Shown here: positions 27,872 to 38,216 of the stretch, piece by piece
Layout: each line of letters opens with the position of its first letter
Position numbering within the stretch: position 1 is the stretch's first letter
Source of the DNA: JAMZMI01 sp963848175
Lineage (GTDB): Bacteria > Bacteroidota > Bacteroidia > Cytophagales > Cyclobacteriaceae
NCBI GenBank assembly: GCA_963848175.1
Contig: CAWKCO010000003.1
Coordinates: forward strand, 310,001-374,000
Length of the DNA stretch: 64,000 nucleotides
Direction of reading: 5' to 3'
Position numbers and translations under genes: made by a program
Notes under the pieces: generated by a model
What the model saw: only the letters and a program-made list of their open reading frames with translations
The model's database searches: none
What the model was told of the DNA's origin: nothing

Positions 27872-27968
27872 AATGGGTTGAAACTTATAAACAGGTGGAG
27901 AAAAAGGAACGCCGATCATCAATGGTACATCACTGCAAGAGGGCTATAGATATTGCTACCAATCACTT

Positions 27969-28001
27969 GCGCAATCAAATTATATTTTGACCGTATCTTT
28001 G
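27969..28001 (+). promoter_or_regulatory. Probable promoter of the U32 peptidase gene
   Basis: TATCTTTG at 27994-28001 matches the -7 box; an upstream TTG about 24 nt before it is a plausible -33 element, slightly wide. It lies 8 nt before the ATG at 28010, giving an almost leaderless mRNA. Confidence 0.5.
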
Positions 28002-28009
28002 CGGATCGT

Positions 28010-29878
28010 ATGAAGAAGAAAATTGAAATCCTCGCTCCTGCAAAGAATCTATTTCAAGGCATGGCCGCTATCAATGCGGGTGCCGATGCAGTATATATAG
28101 GTGCTCCACAGTTTGGGGCACGATCCAATGCCACCAACTCAGTGGAAGATATTGCTGAGATGGTGCGCTATGCACACCTTTTCAAGGCGCAGGTTTTTGT
28201 GGTGCTCAATACGATTTTGTACGATGACGAATTGAAAAGGTGCGAGAAGCTTATCCATGAGCTTTATCATATTGGCGTAGATGCACTTATCGTTCAGGAT
28301 ATGGCCATCATGGAGATGGATTTGCCGCCGATCGTGATTCACGCAAGTACACAGGCCAACAATAGAGATCCAAAACATGTGAAATTTCTTGCTGATGCAG
28401 GCATGAAGCGCGTGGTTTTGGCTAGAGAGCTCAACTTGGATCAAATCAAAGAGATCAGCGAGACGTCAGATGTGGAGCTGGAATTTTTCGTTTCAGGGGC
28501 ATTGTGTGTCGCTTTCAGTGGCAATTGCTATATGAGTGTGGCCAATGGCGAACGCAGTGCCAACCGAGGTTCGTGTGCGCAAAATTGTCGTTTGCCTTAT
28601 AATCTTGTGGATGGCACAGGCCAAACGTTGATAAGCAACAGTCATTTGCTTTCTATCAAGGATTTAGACCTTAGTGATCAGCTGCCTAATCTGATTGAAG
28701 CAGGTGTTTGTAGTTTCAAGATCGAAGGCCGCTTGAAGGATGTTGTATATGTAAAAAACAATGTGTCTTATTTACGAAAACGTTTGGATGATTTTTTAGA
28801 AACTAGCGATCAATATCAGAAAGCATCTTCAGGGCGCACGTTTTACAACTTCGAAGCGGAGATGGACAGGAGCTTCAATAGAGGGTACACGGATTATTTT
28901 GTAAATCATCGCACTAAATCCATTGGGTCATGGGAAACACCAAAATCCCAAGGTCAGGTCATAGGCAAGTTGGTTGCTATCAAAGACAGACGCGGGTATA
29001 TTATTGAAAATGCCTACAAACTCAACAATGGCGATGGACTTTATTTTGTGAATGAAGACGGTGAAGCTGATGGCATTCAGGTGAATACCGTAGAGGGAGA
29101 ATTGGTCATTCCAAATAACTTTAAAAACATCAAAGTTGGAACGTTGATATCAAGAAATTCCGATGCGGCATTCAATAAGTTGGTTGAGCGTGAGGATAGC
29201 GCCATTCGGAAGATTGGAGTAAAAATGATCTTTTCTGAAACTCAAGAAGGTTTTCAATTAAAGGTGGAAGATGAAGATGGTCACGCTGCTGTGTCGGAGA
29301 TTCAACTACCTAAGGAATTGGCCAAAAATGCAGACTCGGTTGTTTCTGGAATAGAAAAGAATCTTTCGAAATCTGGAAATACCCCATTCGTGGTGGATGA
29401 AGTATCTGTGGAGTTTTCTCAGATGTGGTTTTTGCCAGCATCCAAAATCAATGAGATACGTCGTGAAGCGTTGGAGCAACTTATAGATGTACGAGTGAGA
29501 GATTATCACCGTGAGGAGTATCAGATTCAAAAAACAGACCACCCTTATCCGGTGCAGAAACTGGATTTTATGTACAATGTGTCTAATAAGATGGCGAGAG
29601 CTTTCTATCATAGACATGGGGTGACGGAGATCGAAAAGGCTTTTGAGCTACAGTGGGATCCTGGAAAAGCTCGTGTGATGACGACCAAATATTGTGTAAA
29701 GTACGAATTGGGCAAATGCCCGAAATACCAAAAGGACACCATGGGAGAGAAGCTCGTAGAGCCATTGGTGCTCAAGCATGGTGAGAATGAGTACAAGCTA
29801 CAATTCAAGTGCAAGCCTTGCGAAATGGAAATTTGGGAAAAAGATGCAGATCTGGTTTTTGACGAGGAGGAGTTTTAA
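28010..29878 (+). CDS. U32 family peptidase / RlhA-like rRNA hydroxylation protein
   Basis: 622 aa from the ATG at 28010 (an upstream in-frame ATG at 27953 lies before the promoter). U32 signature FVSGALCVAFSGNCYMSV, then the cysteine run NRGSCAQNCRLPYNLVD, and SHLLSIKDLDL, CSFKIEGRLKDVVYVKNNV. The C-terminal part has further cysteines (TTKYCVKYELGKCP; FKCKPCEMEIW). The length and C-terminal extension match RlhA/YdcP, which hydroxylates 23S rRNA C2501, rather than the shorter TrhP; the older name collagenase-like protease rests on weak activity. Substrate not proven here. Confidence 0.88.
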   Translation: MKKKIEILAPAKNLFQGMAAINAGADAVYIGAPQFGARSNATNSVEDIAEMVRYAHLFKAQVFVVLNTILYDDELKRCEKLIHELYHIGVDALIVQDMAIMEMDLPPIVIHASTQANNRDPKHVKFLADAGMKRVVLARELNLDQIKEISETSDVELEFFVSGALCVAFSGNCYMSVANGERSANRGSCAQNCRLPYNLVDGTGQTLISNSHLLSIKDLDLSDQLPNLIEAGVCSFKIEGRLKDVVYVKNNVSYLRKRLDDFLETSDQYQKASSGRTFYNFEAEMDRSFNRGYTDYFVNHRTKSIGSWETPKSQGQVIGKLVAIKDRRGYIIENAYKLNNGDGLYFVNEDGEADGIQVNTVEGELVIPNNFKNIKVGTLISRNSDAAFNKLVEREDSAIRKIGVKMIFSETQEGFQLKVEDEDGHAAVSEIQLPKELAKNADSVVSGIEKNLSKSGNTPFVVDEVSVEFSQMWFLPASKINEIRREALEQLIDVRVRDYHREEYQIQKTDHPYPVQKLDFMYNVSNKMARAFYHRHGVTEIEKAFELQWDPGKARVMTTKYCVKYELGKCPKYQKDTMGEKLVEPLVLKHGENEYKLQFKCKPCEMEIWEKDADLVFDEEEF

Positions 29879-29965
29879 TCAAACTCATTGAAGTGAAATA
29901 ACTAGGAGCTCATGATTCTCTTCGAGTTATTTCACAACCAGACCAGTCAAATTAGGTAATATGGT

Positions 29966-32900
29966 TTATTTGATAATGACTGGTTGAGTCATGGATAAAG
30001 TTGAATTGGCGCACTTCATTATATAAAGCCCAGCAGGATATCGTTCAAAATCGTCAAACTGCAAGGTCTTACTGCCATTTTCTAAAACGATGGTTCTATT
30101 CATAAAAATTCTACCAGTCATATCTTGTAGAGATAGCGTGAGCTCATCGTTGCGCGCTCCTTTGAAGCGAACTTGCAAAGAGGTGGTGATAACCGTGGGG
30201 AATGCAGAGAATGAAAAATTGCCTTCAAAAGAGATTAGCAACAGTTCTGAATACTCAAACTTACCATCATAGTCTGTCTGTAGTAGCCTGTAGTATGAAA
30301 TACCTGGATAGGGGTCATAATCGATGGCCTCATATTTAGAAATTTCATTGGTACTACCAGCTCCAGTGATTCTCTGAACTTCTTCAAATTCCACCCCATC
30401 TTTTGATTTTTCTACTGTGAAGTAATCATTGTTCAATTCAGATGCCGTGATCCAATTGAGTACGACCTGATCTTTAACGATTTTGCCAACGAAGCTCACT
30501 AACACGATAGGAAGCGGGTTGGATGAGCCGGGTATTGTAGCAAGGGTGAATGTGCTAAATGAAGTAAAGGGTGTCGAGGTAATTGAACCAGAAGGTTCTC
30601 CAGAGCCACCAGATCCAATATTCGTCCAAGCGCCAGCTCCATTGTCTTTTACCATTCGCAAGCTAGAGGCATCAGTTACTTCATCATTTGACCCATAGGT
30701 GAGCGTAGCTGTTGCATTGGTAAAGTTCGTTGGATTGCTTTGATTGATATTCCAGTAGTGGATGCTCGATACGCGATCTATGTCTGCCGGAATGGTATAT
30801 GCCAAAAGGTGGGCACTGGCATTGAATAGCTCTGCCGTGTAATTGGAAGTAGGTGAGCTTGTGGCATTGATGTTCAAAGTGACAGGGCGATAGTCGGCTG
30901 CTTTTCCGATAGGAAAAACCTTAGATAATGTGTTGCCGATGGCTTCATGAGTGAGTGAGCCATCTATATAGGATAAAGATGATCCGCCTGTGATCGTTGT
31001 GCTATTGGTTAGCATTAGGGAGTTGATCGAGGTGGTCTCTATATTCCCATTTGTTAGTTGAAGTTCATTTGTTACTGTCACTGGCTTCTGGAGCAATAGT
31101 GTACCACTAGGATCATCTATTTCCAGTTTGTACAATGATTGGGTTGATGTTGATCCATTGAGCAAGTGAGTATTTCCAGCACCTGTAAAATACATCAGAG
31201 CGGTCGATGCATTCAAAGTAGCATTGACTGTTAAGTTGCCCTCAATACCTACATCTCCTAAGGCTGGTAGGGTTAGCGTTCCTGCATTGATGATCAAATC
31301 ATGGAATTCGGTACTTGCGACTCCAGCAATTGAAGAGGTGGTACCAATGAAAATCATATCGGAACCATTGTTGTCAAAGACGCCATCATTCGTACAAATA
31401 CCATTGACCCTTATTTTCCCTGTCAATGGATTCGCCGTTAAGGTGGCCGTGGCGCCAATTGTAAGATTGTTGAAAGTTGTGATACCAGTTCCTGTAATCG
31501 TTGCTGCGGAATTATTGAAAGTTACAGTGCTAGTGGAGCTATAAGGTGTATCAGCGCTTGAGTTATTCATCCATTGACCATTTATTGTTAAAGCGTTAGC
31601 TCCAGATGCCAATTGTGCTGATCCTTGAATAGTCAGGGAATTGGTAACAGTAGCAGCCCCTCCAATCGTTTTAGTTCCTGCATTTTCGAATACCACATCA
31701 TAGTATGTGGTTGGTTTTACAGTTTGTGCTCCACTTCCATTAAACCTGACCGTATTACCTGTTGCAGTGGCGGTCAGTGTACCTGTTGACATCAGAGTAG
31801 AGGTAGTTCCACCCATGGTTAGGCTCGAGTTGGTGTCGTTGATCCAGGTGGATGAATTGTTTCCTCCAGTAATATTTGATCCCGCTACTATTGTTCCTTT
31901 ATTGGTTACGCTTATATTATTACTAATACTAATCGCTGGATTAATTGTAAGTGAAGTACCAGTAGAGATGGTTTTGTTGGATCCTAAAGTAATCGTTCCC
32001 GTTCCTGTAATGCTTCCTGTTCCAGAAATCAAAAGTGCCGCCGCATTGCTTGAGATCATGTTGTTTCCTGACAAAGCAAGCGTGCCATTTATCGTGCTGT
32101 TGCCATTGATGGTGAGCGGGAGTTCCAGATGACTGCTGACATGCGCAGGGTTGTTCCAGTACCCAGCGAGAAATTACTTCCAAAGGTTTGGCTCACAGAA
32201 GATGTTGATGTGCCTGTGCCAGAAAGCGTGTATTTCCATTGAATGTCCAGCTCGAAGTGGCAGTGAAGTATCCCGTGCCATTCGTGTTTAGCCCGTTGGT
32301 GACAGTAAGTGTGTTGCTTGCGGTGTTGGAGAGCACTCCTCCATTTTCTATAATGACTCGGTCTACCGTGCGTGAAGTAGCAAGAGCGATGGCATGATTG
32401 ACATAAACCAGCCCATTGCCCGCTGTTGGTGCGCATGAGCACGCCGGGCCGCCTGATGTGGTGCTCCACACAGAGGTAGCATTGTCCCAGTTTCCTGCCG
32501 CAATGGAATAGTAGAGGTTGGTTGAAATGGTTCGAGAGCCAGCAGGGTTGGTTACCGATGGTGTTCTTGGTGTTCCTCCCACATTGATGGAAGTGCATTG
32601 GGCATCTATCGTATTGCCATTGATGGCTGTGCCACCGGGAGATAAGTCATACACCAGCCAAAAATAATGCGTACCTGCTGTTGCCAGGGTGGCTGATCCG
32701 TTCACGACAAAACTGAGAGAAGACACTTCCAAAAAGTGTAGTTGTTGAAAAGAGGTTGGTAGTACCTGTATAATAAATTTTTGCTCCAGTAAGATTCGTG
32801 GCAGCATTTTGAGAAGCATCCGTGATATTAAAGGAAGTTACAGGAATGTTACTACAAGAACCTGACACAACTACCTGCATGCCTATTATTTGATTGTCGG

Positions 32901-33486
32901 AGGTTCCAGCAAAAACGGAAGCTGTTGAGGATTGTGTGCTTGTACTAGAGACAAAGTCAATGGGCGTTAAGCTAGACAGGGCACCCCACGAAGTAGTAGC
33001 TGCTGGTCTGGTAGCTTTGTTATTGATAAGTAAGGTGCCGCCCGCTCTGCTAATGATTCCGCTACCAGCGGCGGTGGCTCTCACTTCTATGTTGTTAAAA
33101 CTTAGTGTATTTAGTTCTGTGTTGGTAGCCGCCGTAGTGAGGGTGACGGTAATAGTAGAGGCAGTTATCACCGGAGAACCGACAATAGTTACTTCCGTTC
33201 CTGAGATGGTAACCGTACCTGTATTTGGTTTAAATTCAAAACCAGCACTTAGACCCATGATCAACGTCTTGGACGTTTGCCCTTTGGTAAAACCTTTGGT
33301 TGTGGCAATACCTGTTTCTCTGATAGAAAATGATCCAACTTAGTAAGGAGTGGGGTAGGTAGCGCAAAAACTGCCATTTGCAAATCTGGTGATGGCGATC
33401 TGCGCGTGTGAAAAAAATGGGACAAATATTAAGAATGTAACCAAACAGAAGAGGCGCTTTTGATTGGTTTTGAAAAATTCGATCAT
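29966..33486 (-). pseudogene. Degraded T9SS surface protein (adhesin-like), frameshifted and with an in-frame stop
   Basis: A signal peptide (MIEFFKTNQKRLFCLVTFLI start at 33486) is followed by a very long, Thr/Asn/Ser-rich repeat region typical of Cytophagales secreted adhesins, then a fibronectin-like stretch (VVLNWITASELNNDYFTVEKS) and a C-terminal T9SS sorting-like end (FPTVITTSLQVRF ... RYPAGLYIMKC). The reading frame is broken by an in-frame TAA (33340-33342), one +1 insertion (32713-32724) and two -1 shifts (about 32233 and 32145). With those repaired it is 1,174 codons including the stop. Because deletions and a nonsense codon occur together, it is either a true pseudogene or unusually error-rich sequence. 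Confidence 0.8.
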
Positions 33487-33789
33487 AGGTATTTCAAAAT
33501 GGGATAACAATTGCAGCTTCAAACGTTTTTGCTAGGAATAAGATGGATGTATTAGTCTGTTTTTTCCATCAGTTGATCGAAATGTAATATTGAAAAGAGG
33601 ATAAGACCATTGACTCGCTACTTGCACATTACAACAGAGATGATTTGTAAGGAATGAAAGCTTGTCTATATTGTTTGTGTTTTCAGTTCAATCTCATAAC
33701 CATTTCTACTGCATTGAGGTTTTGAATAATTGCTTAAATACTTTAACAAATCTTGCGCATTGAACAACCCAATTGGTGATCCTATAAAT
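33487..33789. other. Intergenic region between the T9SS gene and the AlkD-like gene
   Basis: No feature recognised in the 300 bases; AT-rich, with homopolymer stretches. Confidence 0.4.
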
Positions 33790-34291
33790 GTGGAACAAAT
33801 CGTGGCATGGCTGTATGCCAATGCGGATGAAGAAAAGTCGATTCAGAAAACGAAGCGGTTTGGTATTGTTGCCAACGAAGCATTGGGCTTTTACCAAAAG
33901 GATTTGAATGTATTGGCAAAGAATCTCAAGAAGGACAAAACACTGGCGATTGAGCTTTTCGACACGGGCATTTATGAGGCGCGGATACTTTGTGCGAAAA
34001 TTTTCCCTATTAAAGACATAACTCCCGATCTAATGGAAAAATGGGTGGCTACTTTCGAAAACTGGGAGATATGTGATACTTTTTGCATGGGGCTTTTTTC
34101 GAAAAGCGAGTTTGCAAAAGAAAAAATATTTGAATGGTCTTTTCGGAGCAGAGAGTTCGAAAAGCGGACGGGTTTCACCGTGTTGGCTTCCTATTGTATG
34201 GCAGACAAAAAAGCTTCGAACGAGGTGTTTTTGGAGTTTCTCCCCATCATCAAACGGGAAGCGACCGACCCACGCCTCTATGTGAAAAAGG
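33790..34291 (+). pseudogene. DNA alkylation repair protein (AlkD-like), 5' fragment
   Basis: First 167 codons of an AlkD-like HEAT-repeat protein: NVEQIVAWLYANADEEKSIQKTKRFGI, LGFYQKDLNVLAKNL, LAIELFDTGIYEARI. Family members flip out or excise 3- and 7-alkylated purines. The likely start is the GTG at 33790; a TTG at 33730 would add 20 residues. It is interrupted at 34291 by an IS21-type element. The 3' part resumes at 36887. Confidence 0.85.
34286..34291. repeat. Target-site duplication AAAAGG, left copy
   Basis: Same six bases flank the element at 36887-36892. Removing one copy plus the IS restores one continuous frame (aag-gcc-gtg-aac). Confidence 0.85.
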
Positions 34292-34368
34292 TCGCTATTT
34301 CGGTCAGACCGTGCCACCCGTTTCAGTGTAAGTGTGCCACTTTAAGAGTCCTGTAATTTTAGTAAAAA

Positions 34369-35100
34369 TTATTGTTTGATCATTCCTTTTCTTAATGATT
34401 CTCCGGAGAGATTTATCCTGTGCGAAGAGTTGACTAACCGGTCTAAGATCGCATCTGCTATAGTGCTTTCACCTATGATGTCGTACCATGCCGATACTGG
34501 TATCTGAGAAGAGATTATTGTTGATGATTTGGTATGTCGCTCATCTATAATATCCATGAGTACCTCTCTAGATGTGTTATCCATGGATTGAAGACCAAAA
34601 TCATCAAGGAGTAACAGTTTTGCCGAAGAGATCTTTTTAAGCTCCTTGATATAGGTACCGTCTACTTTGGCTAATTTCATTTTGTTAAAGAGCCTTGCTG
34701 TGACATGATAAATGGCACTATAGCCCCGCAAACAGGCTTGTCTGCCAATAGCTTCACTCAAGTAGCTCTTTCCTACACCAGAAGACCCAGTGATGATAAG
34801 GTTCTCTTTTTGTTCGATAAACTGTAGGGTGATCAGCCGACCGAACATATTTTTATCCAAGTTTCTGTTCTCTGAGAAGATGATATCTTCTACACTAGCC
34901 TGCTGCTTAAAACTGGCTTTTTGCATCAAGCGAGCTGTTTTCTTGTTTTCTCGGTCTTCCCACTCACAGTCTGTGAGTAAAGTTAGGTACTCGTCGATGG
35001 TGTACTTACTGCACAGGTTATTGGCCAAGTTTTGACGGTGCATATTCGCCATGGCACTTAGCCTCATACTGGTTAATTTTTCAATAGTTTGATTATTCAT
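34369..35100 (-). CDS. istB: IS21 family ATP-binding helper protein IstB
   Basis: 243 aa. AAA+ ATPase with Walker A GSSGVGKSYL and Walker B AKLLLLDDFGLQ, then the STIISSQIPVSAW sensor segment and a terminal RINLSGESLRK. IstB loads the IstA transposase and stimulates strand transfer. Intact, 12 bp downstream of istA. Confidence 0.94.
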   Translation of the reverse strand: MNNQTIEKLTSMRLSAMANMHRQNLANNLCSKYTIDEYLTLLTDCEWEDRENKKTARLMQKASFKQQASVEDIIFSENRNLDKNMFGRLITLQFIEQKENLIITGSSGVGKSYLSEAIGRQACLRGYSAIYHVTARLFNKMKLAKVDGTYIKELKKISSAKLLLLDDFGLQSMDNTSREVLMDIIDERHTKSSTIISSQIPVSAWYDIIGESTIADAILDRLVNSSHRINLSGESLRKGMIKQ

Positions 35101-35112
35101 GTCTGTAATTGT

Positions 35113-36680
35113 TTATTGATAATTGTTTGCCCCTCTGATGTTTTCATGGTCAGGGATATGTGATGTCTCATTTTGTGACTTCTCAATATCATGATCATCC
35201 ATATTGTTTTTGAGGATGTTTTTGATCATTTGATAGCTATATGCATCATAGTAAACCGCCCGCAGACAGGCTTTGTCTACACGCTGATTTCCGTAGGTTT
35301 TGGCTAGTTGCAAGATGCCGTTGGCGCGCTTATAATTGATTTCAGGGTAATCTGCTCGTTGGAAAAGTCCAGTCATAAAGAGTTCGACATTGATACCCAC
35401 TTTGCGGGCCTGATTGGTGAAGAATTGGGGACTCCAATCATTGTAAAACTGGTGTGTGCTGCTTAAATGCTCTTTATTGGTGATATAACTGCCTTGTCTT
35501 TTGATGCGCTCATGAAAGGCGATACGCTCATGTTTGTGGTAGATTTCCACGTGCTTAGCACTGAATTGAATTTGCGTCTGACTGCCGATAAATCGATAAG
35601 GGACACTATAATAGGTTTTGTCTGCTGATAGATATACATATCCCATCTTTTGAACTTTGGCTTGGGCGTAATCCTTTGTCTGATAAATAGTTGGTGCTAG
35701 TGGCTTGAGCAAGGGTTTTTCAAAGGTTTGGAACAGCTCTCTTCTTGACGACTCCTTCCTTTGGAACAAAACATCATTGTATGATTCCAGATGCTTTTTG
35801 ATCTCTGCATTAAGCGCTTGTAAGGAGAAGAACTGCATATTGCGCATCGGATAATATATCCGCTGATAAGTCAGGTGAACTGCGTTCCTGCCAGCCGGCA
35901 GGCTGGTTCAACCAATGCTTTGTCCTGTGGGGCATAGCTGCGTGTAGGGTTGATGGCACAACTATAGTGCAGCGCAAAGGCTTTGAAGGTCTTGTTGATC
36001 ACTGCCTCGTATTTGCTAGCCCGGGTGACGGCAGCCTTGAGGTTATCTGAGACGATGGCTTGAGGGACACCTCCAAAATAAGCAAGCGCATTGTTTAGGC
36101 ATGAGATGAAGTCTTCTCGTTTTTGACTGAAACAGGCCTCTACGTAGGTATATTGGCTGAAAGGCAAGGTGGCTACAAATACTTCCATCTGAATCACCTC
36201 ACCAGAAGTGGGGTCTATCACCTCCAGTTTTTTACCAGCAAAATCCACGTAGAGCTCTTTAGCGGGCTGGTGATCCAGCTTCATCGAGCCTTTGGGCTGT
36301 TTGTATTTGCGCTGATAATGAGTGGTAAACTGGGTATACCCGTATGGATTTTCATTCTGCTCTGCATAGAGCAGGTAATGGTAGAGCAGCGTAAACCCTG
36401 GGTGATTACGATGTGCATGCATCGTTTCAAAAAACGACATGAGAGCCGAAAAACGCTCGTTATTGATGGTCGTTTTAGAAGATACCAACTCTTCAAGATC
36501 AGCTTGACTCAACGCTTGGAGTTCCTCCATCGATAAGTCCGACGACTGAAAAGAACGGATATACTCATTGATAGTGTTTCTGTGTAGGCCGAGGGTGCGA
36601 CTAATCTGACGGTTACTCGTACCGTCAAGATGTAAGTTGATAATTTGCTTCAAGTCCATTATATCCAGTTTGTTCGCCAT
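35113..36680 (-). pseudogene. istA: IS21 family transposase IstA, disrupted by a 20-bp insertion
   Basis: Transposase of the element. The N-terminal part has the helix-turn-helix (GTSNRQISRTLGLHRNTI) and the DDE catalytic domain (ELYVDFAGKKLEV, AIVSDNLKAAV, DKALVE). Right at the catalytic Glu codon a 20-bp insertion containing a CCTGCC-GGCT-GGCAGG hairpin (35887-35910 region) shifts the frame. The remaining C-terminal half (MRNMQFF ... NDWSPQFF) reads in another frame to 35113. Without the insert the protein is 515 aa, normal for the family. ATG 36680 is preferred because the preceding 21 codons lack family similarity. Confidence 0.9.
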
Positions 36681-36886
36681 CGTTTTTAATGGCGATGTTA
36701 ACAGTATAAGAACTCTTAAAGTGGTGGAGCCATGCTGGCACAAATCGAAATGATATCAGACTTGACATAGCCAAATAAATGGCACAAATCGAACCGAAAT
36801 CAATTCATCCAGAGTGGCACATTTTGAAGTGAAACCACTGGCACACAAAAACTGAAATGAGTGGCATATTTCGAAGTGTAATATCC

Positions 36887-37089
36887 AAAAGGCCGTGAAC
36901 TGGGCGCTTCGCAACATTGGTAAGCGAAACATCGATTTGAACACCGCTGCTATCAGTCTAGCCAAAGAATTGCTTTTGCTCAATGATAAAACTGCCAACT
37001 GGATCGCGAAAGATGCTTTGCGTGAATTGGAAGGGGAAAATGTGAAAATATTGGATTATCCTAGATTTGTGTATCGGGCTAATCCTTGA
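36887..37089 (+). pseudogene. DNA alkylation repair protein (AlkD-like), 3' fragment
   Basis: Continues the 5' fragment: KKAVNWALRNIGKRNIDLNTAAISLAKELL, then KTANWIAKDALREL near the end. After removal of the IS and one AAAAGG copy the joined gene is 232 codons (33790 start), an unbroken frame, so the gene was intact until the insertion. Confidence 0.88.
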
Positions 37090-37126
37090 GAAAAACGCTA
37101 CTAATTCCCAATAGATTGATAGTTTG

Positions 37127-37426
37127 CTAATCCTGATGCCTCTTTTTTATCGACAAAGGATCTTGGTTCATATCAAAAACATCTGTCACATGAACGGTAT
37201 CGTCTTGCTGCATATAGATGATCTTGTAATTTCCCTCTAAAACAAATCTATGGTTTTGGTTAAGGGAGCGCAATACTTCTTCTATGCGACCTCTATTAGC
37301 AAAACTTGATAAGGTCTCTGCCTTTAGAAGGATTTTTTCCACAATGCTTTCAGCAACGTTCTCAGGGTATCGACAATAGATTTTTCTTAACCTTTCTTCT
37401 GCAGGGTCAGTAAACTCTACCTTCAT
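37127..37426 (-). CDS. RelE/ParE-type toxin
   Basis: 99 aa with the RelE/ParE fold pattern: VEFTDPAEERLRKIYCRYP, an IVEKILLKAETL helix and NHRFVLEGNYKIIYMQQDDTVHVTDVFDMNQDP. This family cuts mRNA at the ribosome or blocks gyrase. Its start is 3 bp after the antitoxin stop, on the same strand. The TDVFDMNQ end resembles ParE-like toxins more than RelE. Confidence 0.85.
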   Translation of the reverse strand: MKVEFTDPAEERLRKIYCRYPENVAESIVEKILLKAETLSSFANRGRIEEVLRSLNQNHRFVLEGNYKIIYMQQDDTVHVTDVFDMNQDPLSIKKRHQD

Positions 37427-37429
37427 ATT

Positions 37430-37675
37430 TTACCAGCTTTTGATGTTGGCTCGAACCTGGTCGATGCTTTTCGTTTTTCCTTCCTTAATTGCTTGATTAG
37501 AAGCTTCTGCTCTGAATTTTAGGTCAGATGTGGTGATTGTGCTTCCATCCGGATTGGAGCCAATAGTTTTGCCTTCGTTCGATGCTAAAACATCTTTGAT
37601 CTTTTGTATGATGGCGGCATCTTGAAGCCGGATCAATTGCTCAATTAAATGAAGTTTTTCAGTCTGTACGTCCAT
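37430..37675 (-). CDS. Antitoxin of the RelE/ParE module
   Basis: 81 aa. The N-terminal half is a helical region (EKLHLIEQLIRLQDAAIIQKIKDVL), and the C-terminal tail is charged and probably disordered (RAEASNQAIKEGKTKSIDQV). This is the usual layout of a small antitoxin preceding its toxin; the match to a named family is weak, so the call rests on context. It likely represses its own operon. Confidence 0.75.
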   Translation of the reverse strand: MDVQTEKLHLIEQLIRLQDAAIIQKIKDVLASNEGKTIGSNPDGSTITTSDLKFRAEASNQAIKEGKTKSIDQVRANIKSW

Positions 37676-37778
37676 TGGTCTAGTTTTCTGTACTTAAAGT
37701 TAACGATTAATACGCTCAAATAATTCTAACCATTTTTTGGTTGACGACCTTTTTGTTTCGCCGAGCAATTTGGAAAAT

Positions 37779-38216
37779 CTACTTTTTCACCTTCACTTTT
37801 TGCTTGAGGTATTTCACCACCCGATCGTATTCGGTGTTTTCTTTGTTGGAAAGTGTCAGGATTTTCTTTTTAGAATAAAGGATTTTTACTTCTCTGAATT
37901 CTCCTCCTTTGGTTTTGATCACTTCCTCATGCCAGCCTAGCACGTCTTCCACTTTTAGCGAAAGCTTCATTTGAGTAATCAGATAACGCACCTCTATTTT
38001 GCCATCGCCAAGAGTCACGCGTTTCAGACTGGCCATGAACTTGCTCAGCACAATTAGTCCGATAACCAAAAGCAGTGGGGTGAGGATCAATTTGAAAACA
38101 AAATAATCCGCAGAAGCGAGGAGGCTATTGAGCAACCAGAAAAATGCAGCGAATGTTAGAACAAGAAATAGCCCTAAAGCAAATGCAGTATTGAATTTCG
38201 GTTTTGATACGATCAT
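37779..38216 (-). CDS. Small membrane protein with two helices
   Basis: About 145 aa from the ATG that overlaps the GNAT stop (ATGA). Two membrane helices (ALGLFLVLTFAAFFWLLN and KLILTPLLLVIGLIVL) are followed by a soluble, Lys-rich tail (VRYLITQMKLSLKVEDVLGWHEEVI). No family recognised. Translationally coupled to the GNAT. Confidence 0.65.
   Translation of the reverse strand: MIVSKPKFNTAFALGLFLVLTFAAFFWLLNSLLASADYFVFKLILTPLLLVIGLIVLSKFMASLKRVTLGDGKIEVRYLITQMKLSLKVEDVLGWHEEVIKTKGGEFREVKILYSKKKILTLSNKENTEYDRVVKYLKQKVKVKK

Larger units (their letters stand above)
34292..36886. mobile_element. IS21-family insertion sequence inside the AlkD-like gene
   Basis: 2,595 bp. It carries istB and istA on the minus strand, with a 6-bp target duplication, AAAAGG. 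The outer ends hold repeated transposase-binding motifs of the form TTTC-N(8-13)-TGTGCCA: two at the left end (34300-34350) and five at the right (36740-36886), as expected for IS21's multiple terminal repeats. istA carries a frameshifting 20-bp insertion, so this copy is not expected to move on its own. Confidence 0.88.

Noticed and set aside
30483..33343. Plus-strand open frames across the T9SS gene
   Set aside because: They are shadows of the repetitive Thr/Val-rich coding on the minus strand, not real genes.
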